Shown one piece after another: positions 24,113 to 31,494 of a stretch of DNA of 55,893 bases. The stretch is from Trichococcus collinsii (lineage in GTDB: Bacteria > Bacillota > Bacilli > Lactobacillales > Aerococcaceae). Where the stretch lies: NCBI RefSeq assembly GCF_900107505.1, contig NZ_FNQH01000011.1, positions 1 to 55,893 on the forward strand. The letters run 5' to 3'. Numbering within the stretch: the first letter of the stretch is position 1; each line of letters starts with the position of its first letter. Position numbers and translations under genes: made by a program. The notes below the pieces were generated by a model, which saw only the letters and a list, made by a program, of their open reading frames with translations, had not been told where the DNA came from and did no database searches.

Positions 24113-24601
24113 ATGATAACAATGATCCGTATTGATGACAGATTAGTTCATGGTCAAGTTGCAGTAAAATGGTCAAAACAATTAGGTGTCAGCCGAATCG
24201 TAGTCGTCAGCGATTCGATTGCGAAAAATGAGATTCAAGTCAGTGCATTAAAAATGGCAGCGCCTGCAGGGGTGAAAGTTGCTGTGTTGAACCTGGAGAA
24301 AGCAGCGGACATTCTGAACGATCCGCGATCAAAAGATTTGAAAATTTTGGTTGTCACAAACGAGCCAAAATATGTTGCAGATTTGTTACCGCTTTTGGAT
24401 GAAAAGCCTTTGCTCAACATGGCTAATTATGGTCGTATCGGCGGCTCTTTATCTGAAAAACAGAAGATTACTGAAACGGTTTATTTATCACCGGAAGATA
24501 AACAGACCATCAATCGCATTTTCGATATGGGGTATGACTTCAAATATCAGCCACTGCCGGACGATTCACCAAAATCACTAAAAACTTTGATCGGAGGTTA
24601 A
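24113..24601 (+). CDS. PTS mannose/fructose/sorbose-family EIIB component
   Basis: A 162-residue cytoplasmic EIIB of the mannose-family phosphotransferase system, which passes phosphate from EIIA to the incoming sugar. The phosphorylated histidine is His13 in IRIDDRLVHGQVAVKW, the standard EIIB-Man site. The length is typical. The gene opens an operon with EIIC (4 bp on) and EIID, driven by two tandem sigma-54 promoters; EIIA is separate at 26423. GH88, KduI/KduD and a lyase-like protein nearby indicate import of unsaturated uronic-acid oligosaccharides, as in the streptococcal glycosaminoglycan operons. The exact sugar is not readable from sequence. A strong GAGGAGG-like site precedes the ATG. 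Confidence 0.95.
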   Translation: MITMIRIDDRLVHGQVAVKWSKQLGVSRIVVVSDSIAKNEIQVSALKMAAPAGVKVAVLNLEKAADILNDPRSKDLKILVVTNEPKYVADLLPLLDEKPLLNMANYGRIGGSLSEKQKITETVYLSPEDKQTINRIFDMGYDFKYQPLPDDSPKSLKTLIGG

Positions 24602-24605
24602 TACT

Positions 24606-25460
24606 ATGTTGATAAATGCACTAATAGTCGGATTCGTCGTTGCATTTGCTAAGTTTTTTGACTGGTGGGGTTCCACTCAGTTAGCTCGTCCAATATTTAT
24701 TGTAGCTTTTTTGGGATTACTGTTAGGAAAACCGGTTGAGGGTATAATCCTCGGTGCGCAATTGGAGCTTATTTTCCTAGGTAATGTAAGTTTGGGTGGT
24801 GTAATGCCGTCTGATATTACTTTAGGTTCAATTTTCGGTGCGGCCTTTGCCATTATCCTGGGATCAAATCTAGAGTCGGCAATTGCTTTAGCAGTACCAA
24901 TTTCTATGTTGGGTACATTGCTCTATTCAGTAATGAAAATGGTCGTGACTTCATTAGTACCACGCTTTGAAAAACACATCCGCGATAAAAATTATAAAGC
25001 ATTTACCAGGTTGTGGCATATGCAATTCTGGGGCTTTGAATTGACTTACTTCCTGCTTGGCTTTTTGGTTATAATGGTTGGAACTGATGCTGTGAATACG
25101 CTGATTACTGCAATCCCGGATTGGATTCAACGTTCAATGACGGTCGCATCGACAATGCTTCCGGCAATCGGGTTGGCCTTGCTGCTGAAAATGTTATGGC
25201 AAAAAACATTGGCTCCTTATTACTTCTTAGGATTTGCTCTGGGTGCCTTTTTCTTCTACCAAAAGGTCATTGATGTGGCGGACGGTGTTGTAAAAACACA
25301 ACCATCCAATATACTTTCACTTGTACAAATCGCCTTCATCGGTTTTATTGTCGCTGCATTGGTAGTGATGGCGGAGCTAAGAAACAATAAAAAAGGATTG
25401 AAAACTGCAGCTGAAAGCGCAGTGATCGAGGATGAAAGCGAGGATTTCTTCAATGACTAG
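24606..25460 (+). CDS. PTS mannose/fructose/sorbose-family EIIC component
   Basis: A 284-residue integral membrane protein that forms the sugar channel with EIID. It has several hydrophobic segments (for example LINALIVGFVVAFAKFFDWW near the start and LVQIAFIGFIVAALVVMAEL near the end), and the motifs GKPVEGIILGAQLELIFLGN and VSLGGVMPSDITLGSIFGAA are typical of EIIC-Man. It starts four bases after EIIB, with the ribosome site GGAGG inside the end of EIIB. The acidic C-terminal tail overlaps the EIID start by 8 bp. Confidence 0.95.
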   Translation: MLINALIVGFVVAFAKFFDWWGSTQLARPIFIVAFLGLLLGKPVEGIILGAQLELIFLGNVSLGGVMPSDITLGSIFGAAFAIILGSNLESAIALAVPISMLGTLLYSVMKMVVTSLVPRFEKHIRDKNYKAFTRLWHMQFWGFELTYFLLGFLVIMVGTDAVNTLITAIPDWIQRSMTVASTMLPAIGLALLLKMLWQKTLAPYYFLGFALGAFFFYQKVIDVADGVVKTQPSNILSLVQIAFIGFIVAALVVMAELRNNKKGLKTAAESAVIEDESEDFFND

Positions 25461-26298
25461 TAATAGAGAAATGATGAAACTTACCAAAGAAGAACGAAAA
25501 ACGATTTCGAAAATGTTCTGGCGCAACCAGTACCTGATGTTCTGTACAAGTTACACGAAACAGCAAGGAATCACTTACGGTTGGCTAATGGCTCCGTTCC
25601 TGCAGAAGGTCTACGGGAAAGATACGGATGCTTTCTATAAAGCGATGGGCAGACACTTGGACTTTTTCAATACGGCACCGGCAATGAATGGATTTATTTC
25701 CGCATTGAATCTTTCTATGGAAGAAGAAAACAAAATTTTGAATGACAAAGGGGAGGATTTTGACACTACCTCAATCTCAGCGCTCAAAACTTCTTTGATG
25801 GGCCCGTTGGCTGGAATTGGAGATGCAATTTATCTTTCCGTTTTGCGCGTCATCGCAACTGGGGTAGCGCTAGGGCTGTCTCAACAAGGAAATATTCTCG
25901 GACCCATCCTGTTCCTTTTAATTGTAAACGTTCCAAACATGCTGATTCGTTGGTATACTACGGTCATCGGCTACAAAGCGGGAGGACAGTTCATTTCCGA
26001 AGCAATGAAGTCTGGCACTTTTGCAGCGATCACAAGGGGTTCTGCTGTTTTAGGGTTGATTATGACTGGAGCAATGACGGCACAATTCGTTACATTCAAA
26101 ACAACCTATACGGCTGAATTGGCCAATACGACATTCGTTTTGCAGAATGTTTTCGATTCAATCATGCCAGGGCTGTTGCCGTTGTCGATCACGATGCTTT
26201 GCTTTGCTTATCTTAAAAAATACAATCGACCAGTACGTGCGTTGGTGTTCATGTTCCTGATATCGATTATCTTGACGCTACTTAAAATTGCAGGTTAA
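25453..26298 (+). CDS. PTS mannose/fructose/sorbose-family EIID component
   Basis: A 281-residue membrane protein that completes the mannose-family transporter with EIIC. EIID landmarks are present: SKMFWRNQYLMFCTSYTKQQG, FNTAPAMNGFISALNLSMEEE, SALKTSLMGPLAGIGDAIY and a hydrophobic C-terminal anchor. The start is taken as ATG 25453, which overlaps the end of EIIC by 8 bp and suggests translational coupling; an in-frame frame-opening further upstream (25432) lies within EIIC and has no ribosome site, and ATG 25471 is an alternative. A strong terminator follows, separating this operon from EIIA. Confidence 0.95.
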   Translation: MTSNREMMKLTKEERKTISKMFWRNQYLMFCTSYTKQQGITYGWLMAPFLQKVYGKDTDAFYKAMGRHLDFFNTAPAMNGFISALNLSMEEENKILNDKGEDFDTTSISALKTSLMGPLAGIGDAIYLSVLRVIATGVALGLSQQGNILGPILFLLIVNVPNMLIRWYTTVIGYKAGGQFISEAMKSGTFAAITRGSAVLGLIMTGAMTAQFVTFKTTYTAELANTTFVLQNVFDSIMPGLLPLSITMLCFAYLKKYNRPVRALVFMFLISIILTLLKIAG

Positions 26299-26308
26299 TT
26301 TTCCAAAT

Positions 26309-26346
26309 CAGTATTTACTCTTAACAGAATAAATACTGATTTTTTG
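26309..26346 (+). terminator. Terminator of the PTS IIB-IIC-IID operon
   Basis: CAGTATTTA...TAAATACTG followed by ATTTTTTG. Confidence 0.85.
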
Positions 26347-26365
26347 TATAGGTTCCGACAGAAAG

Positions 26366-26383
26366 TTGGCATGGAACTTGCTT
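26366..26383 (+). promoter_or_regulatory. Sigma-54 promoter of the PTS EIIA gene
   Basis: TTGGCATGGAACTTGCTT, 40 bp before the EIIA start, preceded by GACAGAAAG as at other sites in this set. Confidence 0.92.
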
Positions 26384-26422
26384 AGATAATAGTGTAAATA
26401 AATAAAAAACGAGGTAAATTTC

Positions 26423-26833
26423 ATGAAGAAAATGTTCTTTTTAATTTCGCACAATGAATATGCTTTAGGGTTGAAAAAGGCTTTAGAAATGATAATTGGG
26501 AAACAGGACAATTTAGTGGCGTACGGCTTGATGCCAGGGGGACATCCTGATGAGATCATTGAACAGATTGAGAATGGGATCGACGACAGAACGGAAGTTG
26601 TGATTTTGGGGGACATTGCAGGAGGGAGCGTATGCAACTCTGCATTGCGTCTAACCTCAAAGCAGAATATTACTTTGGTTACTGGAATGAACTTGCCATT
26701 GGCAATGGAAATCATTGTTACCCAGACAACAGAAAAAGAAGCGATTGAAGCGATCGTTAGTTGTGCACGAGAAGGGATGAAAGTCCTGGAGATTGTACAG
26801 ACGGCTGAACTCGGCGGAGCGGACTTCTTTTAA
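26423..26833 (+). CDS. PTS mannose-family EIIA component
   Basis: A 136-residue cytoplasmic EIIA that accepts phosphate from HPr and passes it to EIIB. The phospho-acceptor is His10 in FFLISHNEYALGLKKAL, and the core LGDIAGGSVCNSALRL and VTGMNLPLAMEI match EIIA-Man. EIIA has its own sigma-54 promoter and a terminator in front, so its level can be set separately from EIIB-C-D, although all answer to the same activator. Because EIIA and EIIB also phosphorylate LevR-type regulators, this gene is likely part of the feedback loop as well as the transporter. Confidence 0.93.
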   Translation: MKKMFFLISHNEYALGLKKALEMIIGKQDNLVAYGLMPGGHPDEIIEQIENGIDDRTEVVILGDIAGGSVCNSALRLTSKQNITLVTGMNLPLAMEIIVTQTTEKEAIEAIVSCAREGMKVLEIVQTAELGGADFF

Positions 26834-26885
26834 TCGGACGTTTGAACAGGGAAATCTGCTTAGCTCAATAGGGGAGTCGTTAAAG

Positions 26886-26919
26886 GTGGGCTTAAGGGGA
26901 TTTCCTTAAGCCTTTTTCT
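26886..26919 (+). terminator. Terminator after EIIA
   Basis: GGCTTAAGG-GGATTT-CCTTAAGCC followed by TTTTTC. The next gene starts only 40 bp later with no clear promoter, so it probably depends on read-through. Confidence 0.8.
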
Positions 26920-26958
26920 GCTACACAGTGGATGTTGAAAAAAATGGAGGAAATATAG

Positions 26959-27747
26959 ATGCTAAATTTGAAGTTAATCGATGCTAATGGTCAAGTGGTG
27001 GAGGAACGCAGTCATGCACAGGAAACTTATTTGGCGTACAAATCGCGAACATACTCATCCGGTGAAAAAATCATTCTCGAGACAGAAGAGACCGGCCAAT
27101 TTGTATGGGTGCAAGTGGATGAAGCAATCGAACCGAGTTTGATTTATTTAAAAAATAGCGCATGGGAGTATGCTGTGCCCAAAGATCCGGAAGCACTCCG
27201 GGCATATTCTCCGAAAGCCTTTGCGGGGGAGCGGCATTACATTCGGGCTTGGGAACCGGCAGAACATGAGATCGGCTGTTATCGAAACCTTGCACGGAAT
27301 GCCCATGATCAAAAAGATGAATCCGGGGCTTATCCGCACGCCTATGCCAATGTTGAAACCCGTAATGATTCCACTTTCTTTGCCCGAAATGCAATAGACG
27401 GCATGATCGCCAATGAAAATCATGGGTCGTTCCCTTATCAATCGTGGGGGATCAACCAGCAAGCTGACGCTCAAATCACGATTGACTTTGGGAGAAAAGT
27501 CAAAGTCAATCAAGTAGCATTAGTTTTAAGAGGTGATTATCCTCATGATAGTTATTGGGAACAAGCAACACTGGAATTTTCTGATGGGCTGCAGCTCGTT
27601 TTGAAGCCCACAAATCAATTGTCACGCCAATTTTTTACCTTCCCAGAAAAAAACACAGAGTCTGTTACGCTTAAGGAATTGATCAAGCATCAAGATGATT
27701 CGCCGTTTCCGGCTCTGACAGAATTTGAGGTATATGGAAACGGATAG
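26959..27747 (+). CDS. Discoidin-like (F5/8 type C-like) protein of unknown function
   Basis: A 262-residue protein with no signal peptide. The C-terminal half (about 115-260) has a discoidin-like jelly-roll pattern: FARNAIDGMIANENHGS, SWGINQQADAQITIDFGR, VALVLRGDYPHDSYW, ATLEFSDG, and ending FPALTEFEVYG. Such domains usually bind sugars. The N-terminal part is beta-rich and unassigned (YLAYKSRTYSSGEKIILE). Similar proteins occur in uronate/glycosaminoglycan operons of Firmicutes, but I know of no assigned activity. It lies between EIIA and the GH43 gene, 52 bp before the latter, and probably serves intracellular handling of the same oligosaccharide; this is inference. The ribosome site is GGAGGAAATATAG before the ATG. 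Confidence 0.7.
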   Translation: MLNLKLIDANGQVVEERSHAQETYLAYKSRTYSSGEKIILETEETGQFVWVQVDEAIEPSLIYLKNSAWEYAVPKDPEALRAYSPKAFAGERHYIRAWEPAEHEIGCYRNLARNAHDQKDESGAYPHAYANVETRNDSTFFARNAIDGMIANENHGSFPYQSWGINQQADAQITIDFGRKVKVNQVALVLRGDYPHDSYWEQATLEFSDGLQLVLKPTNQLSRQFFTFPEKNTESVTLKELIKHQDDSPFPALTEFEVYGNG

Positions 27748-27799
27748 ATTGATCCGTGGCAGAACTTCAGGTGAGGATTTCAAATAAAGGAGAATAGTA

Positions 27800-29395
27800 A
27801 TGAACAATAAAATTATTAATCCAATTCTGCGCGGATTCAATCCTGACGCCAGTATAGTAAAGGTGGGGAAAGACTATTATATGGCAACATCTACCTTTGA
27901 ATGGATGCCTGGAATTGAAATCTACCATTCCAGGAATTTAGTCAACTGGGAGTTGGTTGCTAACCCGTTGCAAAGTGTTGAACAAGCAAATCTAGTGGGT
28001 AATTACAATTCAGGGAGTATCTGGGCACCGCATCTGAGCTACTCAGAAGAACGTTTTTGGTTATTGATCACAGATGTGAAAACAGGAACTGCATTCAAAG
28101 ATACGCTAAATTATGTGCTGTCATGTGAGACAATTGACGGTGATTGGGGAGCACCGTTTTTCGTTACGGCAACTGGATTTGATCCAGCGTTTTTCCATGA
28201 TGATGACGGCTGCCACTATATTATGAGCATGCTTTTTGATCATCGTTTAGAAAAACCGAATTTTGACGGATTAGTCATACAAGAATTTGATGTGCAGCAA
28301 ATGAAGTTGACAGGAGAACGAAATCACTTCTTTTACGGCACGGATTTGGGAGTTTGTGAAGGGCCCCAAATGCTGAAAAAGGATGGCTGGTACTATTTGC
28401 TTTGCGCAGCGGGCGGCACAGGCTACAGTCATGCTGCCACTGTTTGCCGCAGCAAGCAGGTTATGGGTCCATATGAAACTTCACCTTATCACCCATTGTT
28501 GACAACCAAATTGGACTCGAAAAATCCTCTGCAGAAAAGCGGACACGCATCTTTTGTGGAAGTTACGCCTGAGGAATGGTATATTGTGCACATTTGCGCG
28601 CGTCCGCTGACGGAACGAGGAAACTGCACATTAGGTCGTGAAACGGCATTGCAAAAAATAGAATGGATTGATGGGTGGCCACGGTTGGCAAACTGCACAA
28701 TGTTTCCTGAATTAGAAGTGCAAGTGCCGAGCATCGGGAAAGGTGTTATTCAAAGAACGGATTTCAGTACTACCGATGATTTTTCTGTGCCTATATTGCC
28801 GAACTATTTTAAAACATTACGGCAACCCATCAATGACAAGATTTCTCTGGATGAACGGCCAGGTTATTTGCGTTTGCATGGCGAACAAAGCCTCACTAGC
28901 CTGCATCGACAAACAATGGTTGCACGGCGCTGGCAACATTTTTCTTTCCGGGTTGAAACAGAAATGACATTCGAACCAAAGAACTTCCAACAAATCGCAG
29001 GATTGGTGCTGTTCTATGATACAGACAATTGGCACTACCTCCATGTTTCATACGATGAAGAGACTAAAGAAAAATACATACAGGTTGAAACAGATTCCAT
29101 CAACTCCTTTAGCTACCGCTCTGATCGAATCGTGATCGAAAATGACAAGCCTATTCGATTGGCCGTTGAAGTGGCCCGAGGGAATGCGCAATTTTACTAT
29201 GGAGTCGCAAATGATGATTTGAAGGTTATTGGGGAGATAGTAGAAGCAGATCGATTAAGCGATGACTATATTAAAGCAAATGGCAAATTGGCATTTACCG
29301 GGGCGATGGTTGGTATTTGTGCCCAAGATATGGATGGTCATAATTCTTTTGCGGATTTTCGCTATTTCAACTACATAGAAAATCATTACAAGTAG
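27800..29395 (+). CDS. Glycoside hydrolase family 43 (beta-xylosidase/arabinofuranosidase-like)
   Basis: A 531-residue intracellular GH43-type enzyme. The five-bladed propeller starts INPILRGFNPDASIVKVGKDYYMATSTFEWMPG, where the Asp of NPD is the general base. VTATGFDPAFFHDDDG includes the pKa-tuning Asp, and GVCEGPQMLKKDGWYYLLCAAGG carries the acid Glu. A C-terminal beta-sandwich (about 320-530; LTSLHRQTMVARRWQHFSF, QIAGLVLFYDTDNWHYLHVS) is the XynB-type domain common in this subgroup. Family members release xylose or arabinose, some act on galactosides, so the specificity here is open. Being next to the PTS suggests that it trims side-chain sugars from imported oligosaccharides. There is no signal peptide. 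A strong terminator follows. Confidence 0.92.
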   Translation: MNNKIINPILRGFNPDASIVKVGKDYYMATSTFEWMPGIEIYHSRNLVNWELVANPLQSVEQANLVGNYNSGSIWAPHLSYSEERFWLLITDVKTGTAFKDTLNYVLSCETIDGDWGAPFFVTATGFDPAFFHDDDGCHYIMSMLFDHRLEKPNFDGLVIQEFDVQQMKLTGERNHFFYGTDLGVCEGPQMLKKDGWYYLLCAAGGTGYSHAATVCRSKQVMGPYETSPYHPLLTTKLDSKNPLQKSGHASFVEVTPEEWYIVHICARPLTERGNCTLGRETALQKIEWIDGWPRLANCTMFPELEVQVPSIGKGVIQRTDFSTTDDFSVPILPNYFKTLRQPINDKISLDERPGYLRLHGEQSLTSLHRQTMVARRWQHFSFRVETEMTFEPKNFQQIAGLVLFYDTDNWHYLHVSYDEETKEKYIQVETDSINSFSYRSDRIVIENDKPIRLAVEVARGNAQFYYGVANDDLKVIGEIVEADRLSDDYIKANGKLAFTGAMVGICAQDMDGHNSFADFRYFNYIENHYK

Positions 29396-29464
29396 TCTCT
29401 TTGATGTATGTCATTCGATGTTTAGAAAGCTAATAATAAGAACAGCAAAAAGAGAAAAATTTGG

Positions 29465-29493
29465 AAGGGTGGACAGATGTCCATCCTTTTTTT
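29465..29493 (+). terminator. Terminator after the GH43 gene
   Basis: AAGGGTGGAC-AGAT-GTCCATCCTT followed by a T-run. Confidence 0.9.
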
Positions 29494-29561
29494 CTGCGAT
29501 TTTTCGTAACTCCGTTCTGAACACGTGATCAATCATCATTAAAATCCTTGAAATTTCTCGA

Positions 29562-29588
29562 TTGATAACGTAATGCCTCTGATATAAT
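29562..29588 (+). promoter_or_regulatory. Candidate promoter of the decarboxylase gene
   Basis: TTGATA (29562-29567) and a perfect TATAAT (29583-29588), but the spacer is only 15 bp. Confidence 0.5.
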
Positions 29589-29626
29589 GGATGCAGAATG
29601 AAATTTAACGAGAAAAGGAATCAAAA

Positions 29627-31099
29627 ATGGATAATAATAAGATTCAGCCATCACTATTGGATAAATTGAAAGCACATGCGGCGTCCGGAAGCATCCCCAT
29701 GCACATGCCAGGGCATAAGCGGAACATTGCGCTGCTCGGCACAGATCTGCCTTACAACATCGACATCACTGAGATAGAGGGCTTCGACAATCTGCACGGC
29801 GCGAGCGGAATCCTCAATGAATATATGGATGAAATAGCAGACTTCTACGGCACCAAGCGCTCGTTTTACCTCGTGAACGGCAGCACCTGCGGCATCCTGG
29901 CAGGAATCCGCGCTGCCACGAAACGCGGCGGCAAGATTGCGGTCGCCCGGAATTGCCACAAATCCATCTATCATGCCATCGAGCTTTTCGGGTTGGAGTC
30001 CGTCTATCTGATGCCTGAGATGGACGCGTCTTTCGGCATCCACGGCGGCATCTCGACGGCAAGCATCGCCGATACGCTGACCAAGCATCCGGATACGCAG
30101 TTGGTCGTTTTGACTTCGCCAACATATGAGGGAGTAGTCAACGACATCGCGGCGATCGCGGCAATCTGTCATGGGCACGGCATCCCGTTGATGGTCGATG
30201 AGGCACATGGCTCGCATTTCAATTACTCGGAACATTTCCCAACCAGCGCGACTGCCCTTGGTGCCGATATCGTGATCCAGAGCTTGCATAAGACTTTGCC
30301 TGCGTTGACGATGACGTCGTTGGCCCATCTAAACGGCAGTCTGATCAGGCAGGAAGAAATGTCCCGACAACTCGCCATCTTCGAAAGCAGCTCGCCATCC
30401 TATGTGCTGATGGCTTCAATCGACCGCTGCTTTCGCTTGCTGCGGGATGAAGGGGAGCAGTTATTCGAAAACTATAATCAAAGGTTAACCGACTTCTCGA
30501 AAAAAATGAAACAGTTGCAGTATCTCAAGGTGCTTTGCCATGGGGACGACAGTCTTGACGCGCACAAAACCTTTTTCGCTTTCGACCAAGGTAAAATCCT
30601 GATTTCTGCTCAAGGAACTGGATTGACCGGACAGGAACTTTCCGAAACGTTGCGGAACGATCATCATATCGAAATGGAGATGGCTTACGGGGATCATGCA
30701 TTGGCGATGACCAGCGTCTGCGATACAGATGCCGCAATGGCTACGCTGGCGGATGCACTGTTGGCCATCGACAGCACGCTCGACTCTGAGGCTGGCGAGA
30801 ACGCCTCAAATGACGTAACTTTAATTTTCGCATTACCTGAAAAGCAATGCGAAATCTGGCAGGCCTTGGAATCAGAAAAAGCTGTGTGTCCGTTGGATCA
30901 AGCTGAAGGGCAAACAGCGGCCGAATCCGTCTGGGCTTATCCGCCAGGCATCCCTTTGCTGGTGCCAGGTGAACGGATCAATGACGGGTTTATCCGCCAA
31001 ATACATACGCTATTGGAAAAGGGGACAAAGGTCTACAGCGATGCGGATGGGCTTCCGAAAAATATCCGAATTATGCAGCAAGAAATCCTTGCTCACTAA
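29627..31099 (+). CDS. Orn/Lys/Arg decarboxylase family protein (PLP-dependent)
   Basis: A 490-residue fold-type I PLP enzyme of the Orn/Lys/Arg decarboxylase family, in the short form without the N-terminal wing domain (like B. subtilis SpeA/YaaO). Landmarks are MHMPGHKR (about 25-32), DNLHGASGIL, the cofactor-stacking region YLVNGSTCGILAGI, MVDEAHGSHF with Asp191, and the PLP lysine Lys222 in SLHKTLPALTMTS. The small C-terminal domain ends near RIMQQE. It makes a polyamine precursor or removes acid by decarboxylating lysine, arginine or ornithine; the substrate cannot be read. An AAAAGGA site precedes the ATG. It stands alone, upstream of the SCIFF locus. Confidence 0.92.
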   Translation: MDNNKIQPSLLDKLKAHAASGSIPMHMPGHKRNIALLGTDLPYNIDITEIEGFDNLHGASGILNEYMDEIADFYGTKRSFYLVNGSTCGILAGIRAATKRGGKIAVARNCHKSIYHAIELFGLESVYLMPEMDASFGIHGGISTASIADTLTKHPDTQLVVLTSPTYEGVVNDIAAIAAICHGHGIPLMVDEAHGSHFNYSEHFPTSATALGADIVIQSLHKTLPALTMTSLAHLNGSLIRQEEMSRQLAIFESSSPSYVLMASIDRCFRLLRDEGEQLFENYNQRLTDFSKKMKQLQYLKVLCHGDDSLDAHKTFFAFDQGKILISAQGTGLTGQELSETLRNDHHIEMEMAYGDHALAMTSVCDTDAAMATLADALLAIDSTLDSEAGENASNDVTLIFALPEKQCEIWQALESEKAVCPLDQAEGQTAAESVWAYPPGIPLLVPGERINDGFIRQIHTLLEKGTKVYSDADGLPKNIRIMQQEILAH

Positions 31100-31171
31100 C
31101 TTACATTTTGATAGTTATTGGATGAATCACGATTTTTATAAAAACGGTCACTATGCTGATAGGTCGGTAGA

Positions 31172-31200
31172 TTGACGGACTAACAATTTGTTGGTAAAAT
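31172..31200 (+). promoter_or_regulatory. Promoter of the SCIFF locus
   Basis: TTGACG (31172-31177), 17 bp, TAAAAT (31195-31200). The leader contains a hairpin GGGAGCAT...ATGCTTCC (about 31211-31243) before the ribosome site AGAGGAG. Confidence 0.7.
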
Positions 31201-31269
31201 AATTCACAAAGGGAGCATTTTTCTGTCAAGCAATATGCTTCCTTAACCTATTTCAGAGGAGATGTCGTT

Positions 31270-31425
31270 ATGAAAAGAATCGTAACATTAAGCACCCGCA
31301 ACCTGAAGGATACTGCCAAACATGGCGGCTGCGGAGCATGCCAAACATCTTGCCAATCCGCATGCAAAACTTCTTGCGGAATCGCTAACCAAAGCTGTGT
31401 GAACCCTAGACAAGCAGCGAAGTAA
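31270..31425 (+). CDS. scfA: SCIFF ranthipeptide precursor (six cysteines in forty-five)
   Basis: A 51-residue ribosomal peptide precursor. It starts MKRIVTLSTRNLKDTAKHGG and then has six cysteines in the pattern C-x2-C-x3-C-x3-C-x3-C-x6-C, with the core GCGACQTSCQSACKTSC almost the same as the SCIFF family consensus. In characterised SCIFF systems a radical-SAM enzyme joins cysteine sulfurs to non-alpha carbons of Thr or other acceptors, giving a ranthipeptide. The residues around the fourth gap (SACKTSC) hold the usual acceptor Thr. GAGGAG lies ten bases before the ATG. The gene is only 69 bp upstream of the maturase gene, with a hairpin between. No exporter or protease gene is adjacent; functions proposed for relatives include cell-density signalling, which is unproven here. 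Confidence 0.92.
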   Translation: MKRIVTLSTRNLKDTAKHGGCGACQTSCQSACKTSCGIANQSCVNPRQAAK

Positions 31426-31433
31426 AAAAGAGT

Positions 31434-31464
31434 CCGTCCGACTGATTCCAGTTGGGCGGCAATT
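31434..31464 (+). terminator. Partial terminator between SCIFF precursor and maturase genes
   Basis: CCGTCCGACTG-ATTC-CAGTTGGGCGG is an 11-bp stem followed by CAATTTTATGG. The short T-run suggests leaky termination, giving excess precursor RNA over maturase RNA. Confidence 0.6.
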
Positions 31465-31494
31465 TTATGGACAAAAAAGGAGTTTGAAACCGAA

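Noticed and set aside
29654-30328. Long minus-strand frame inside the decarboxylase gene
   Set aside because: It is antisense to a gene with all expected PLP motifs, has no ribosome site and resembles no protein.
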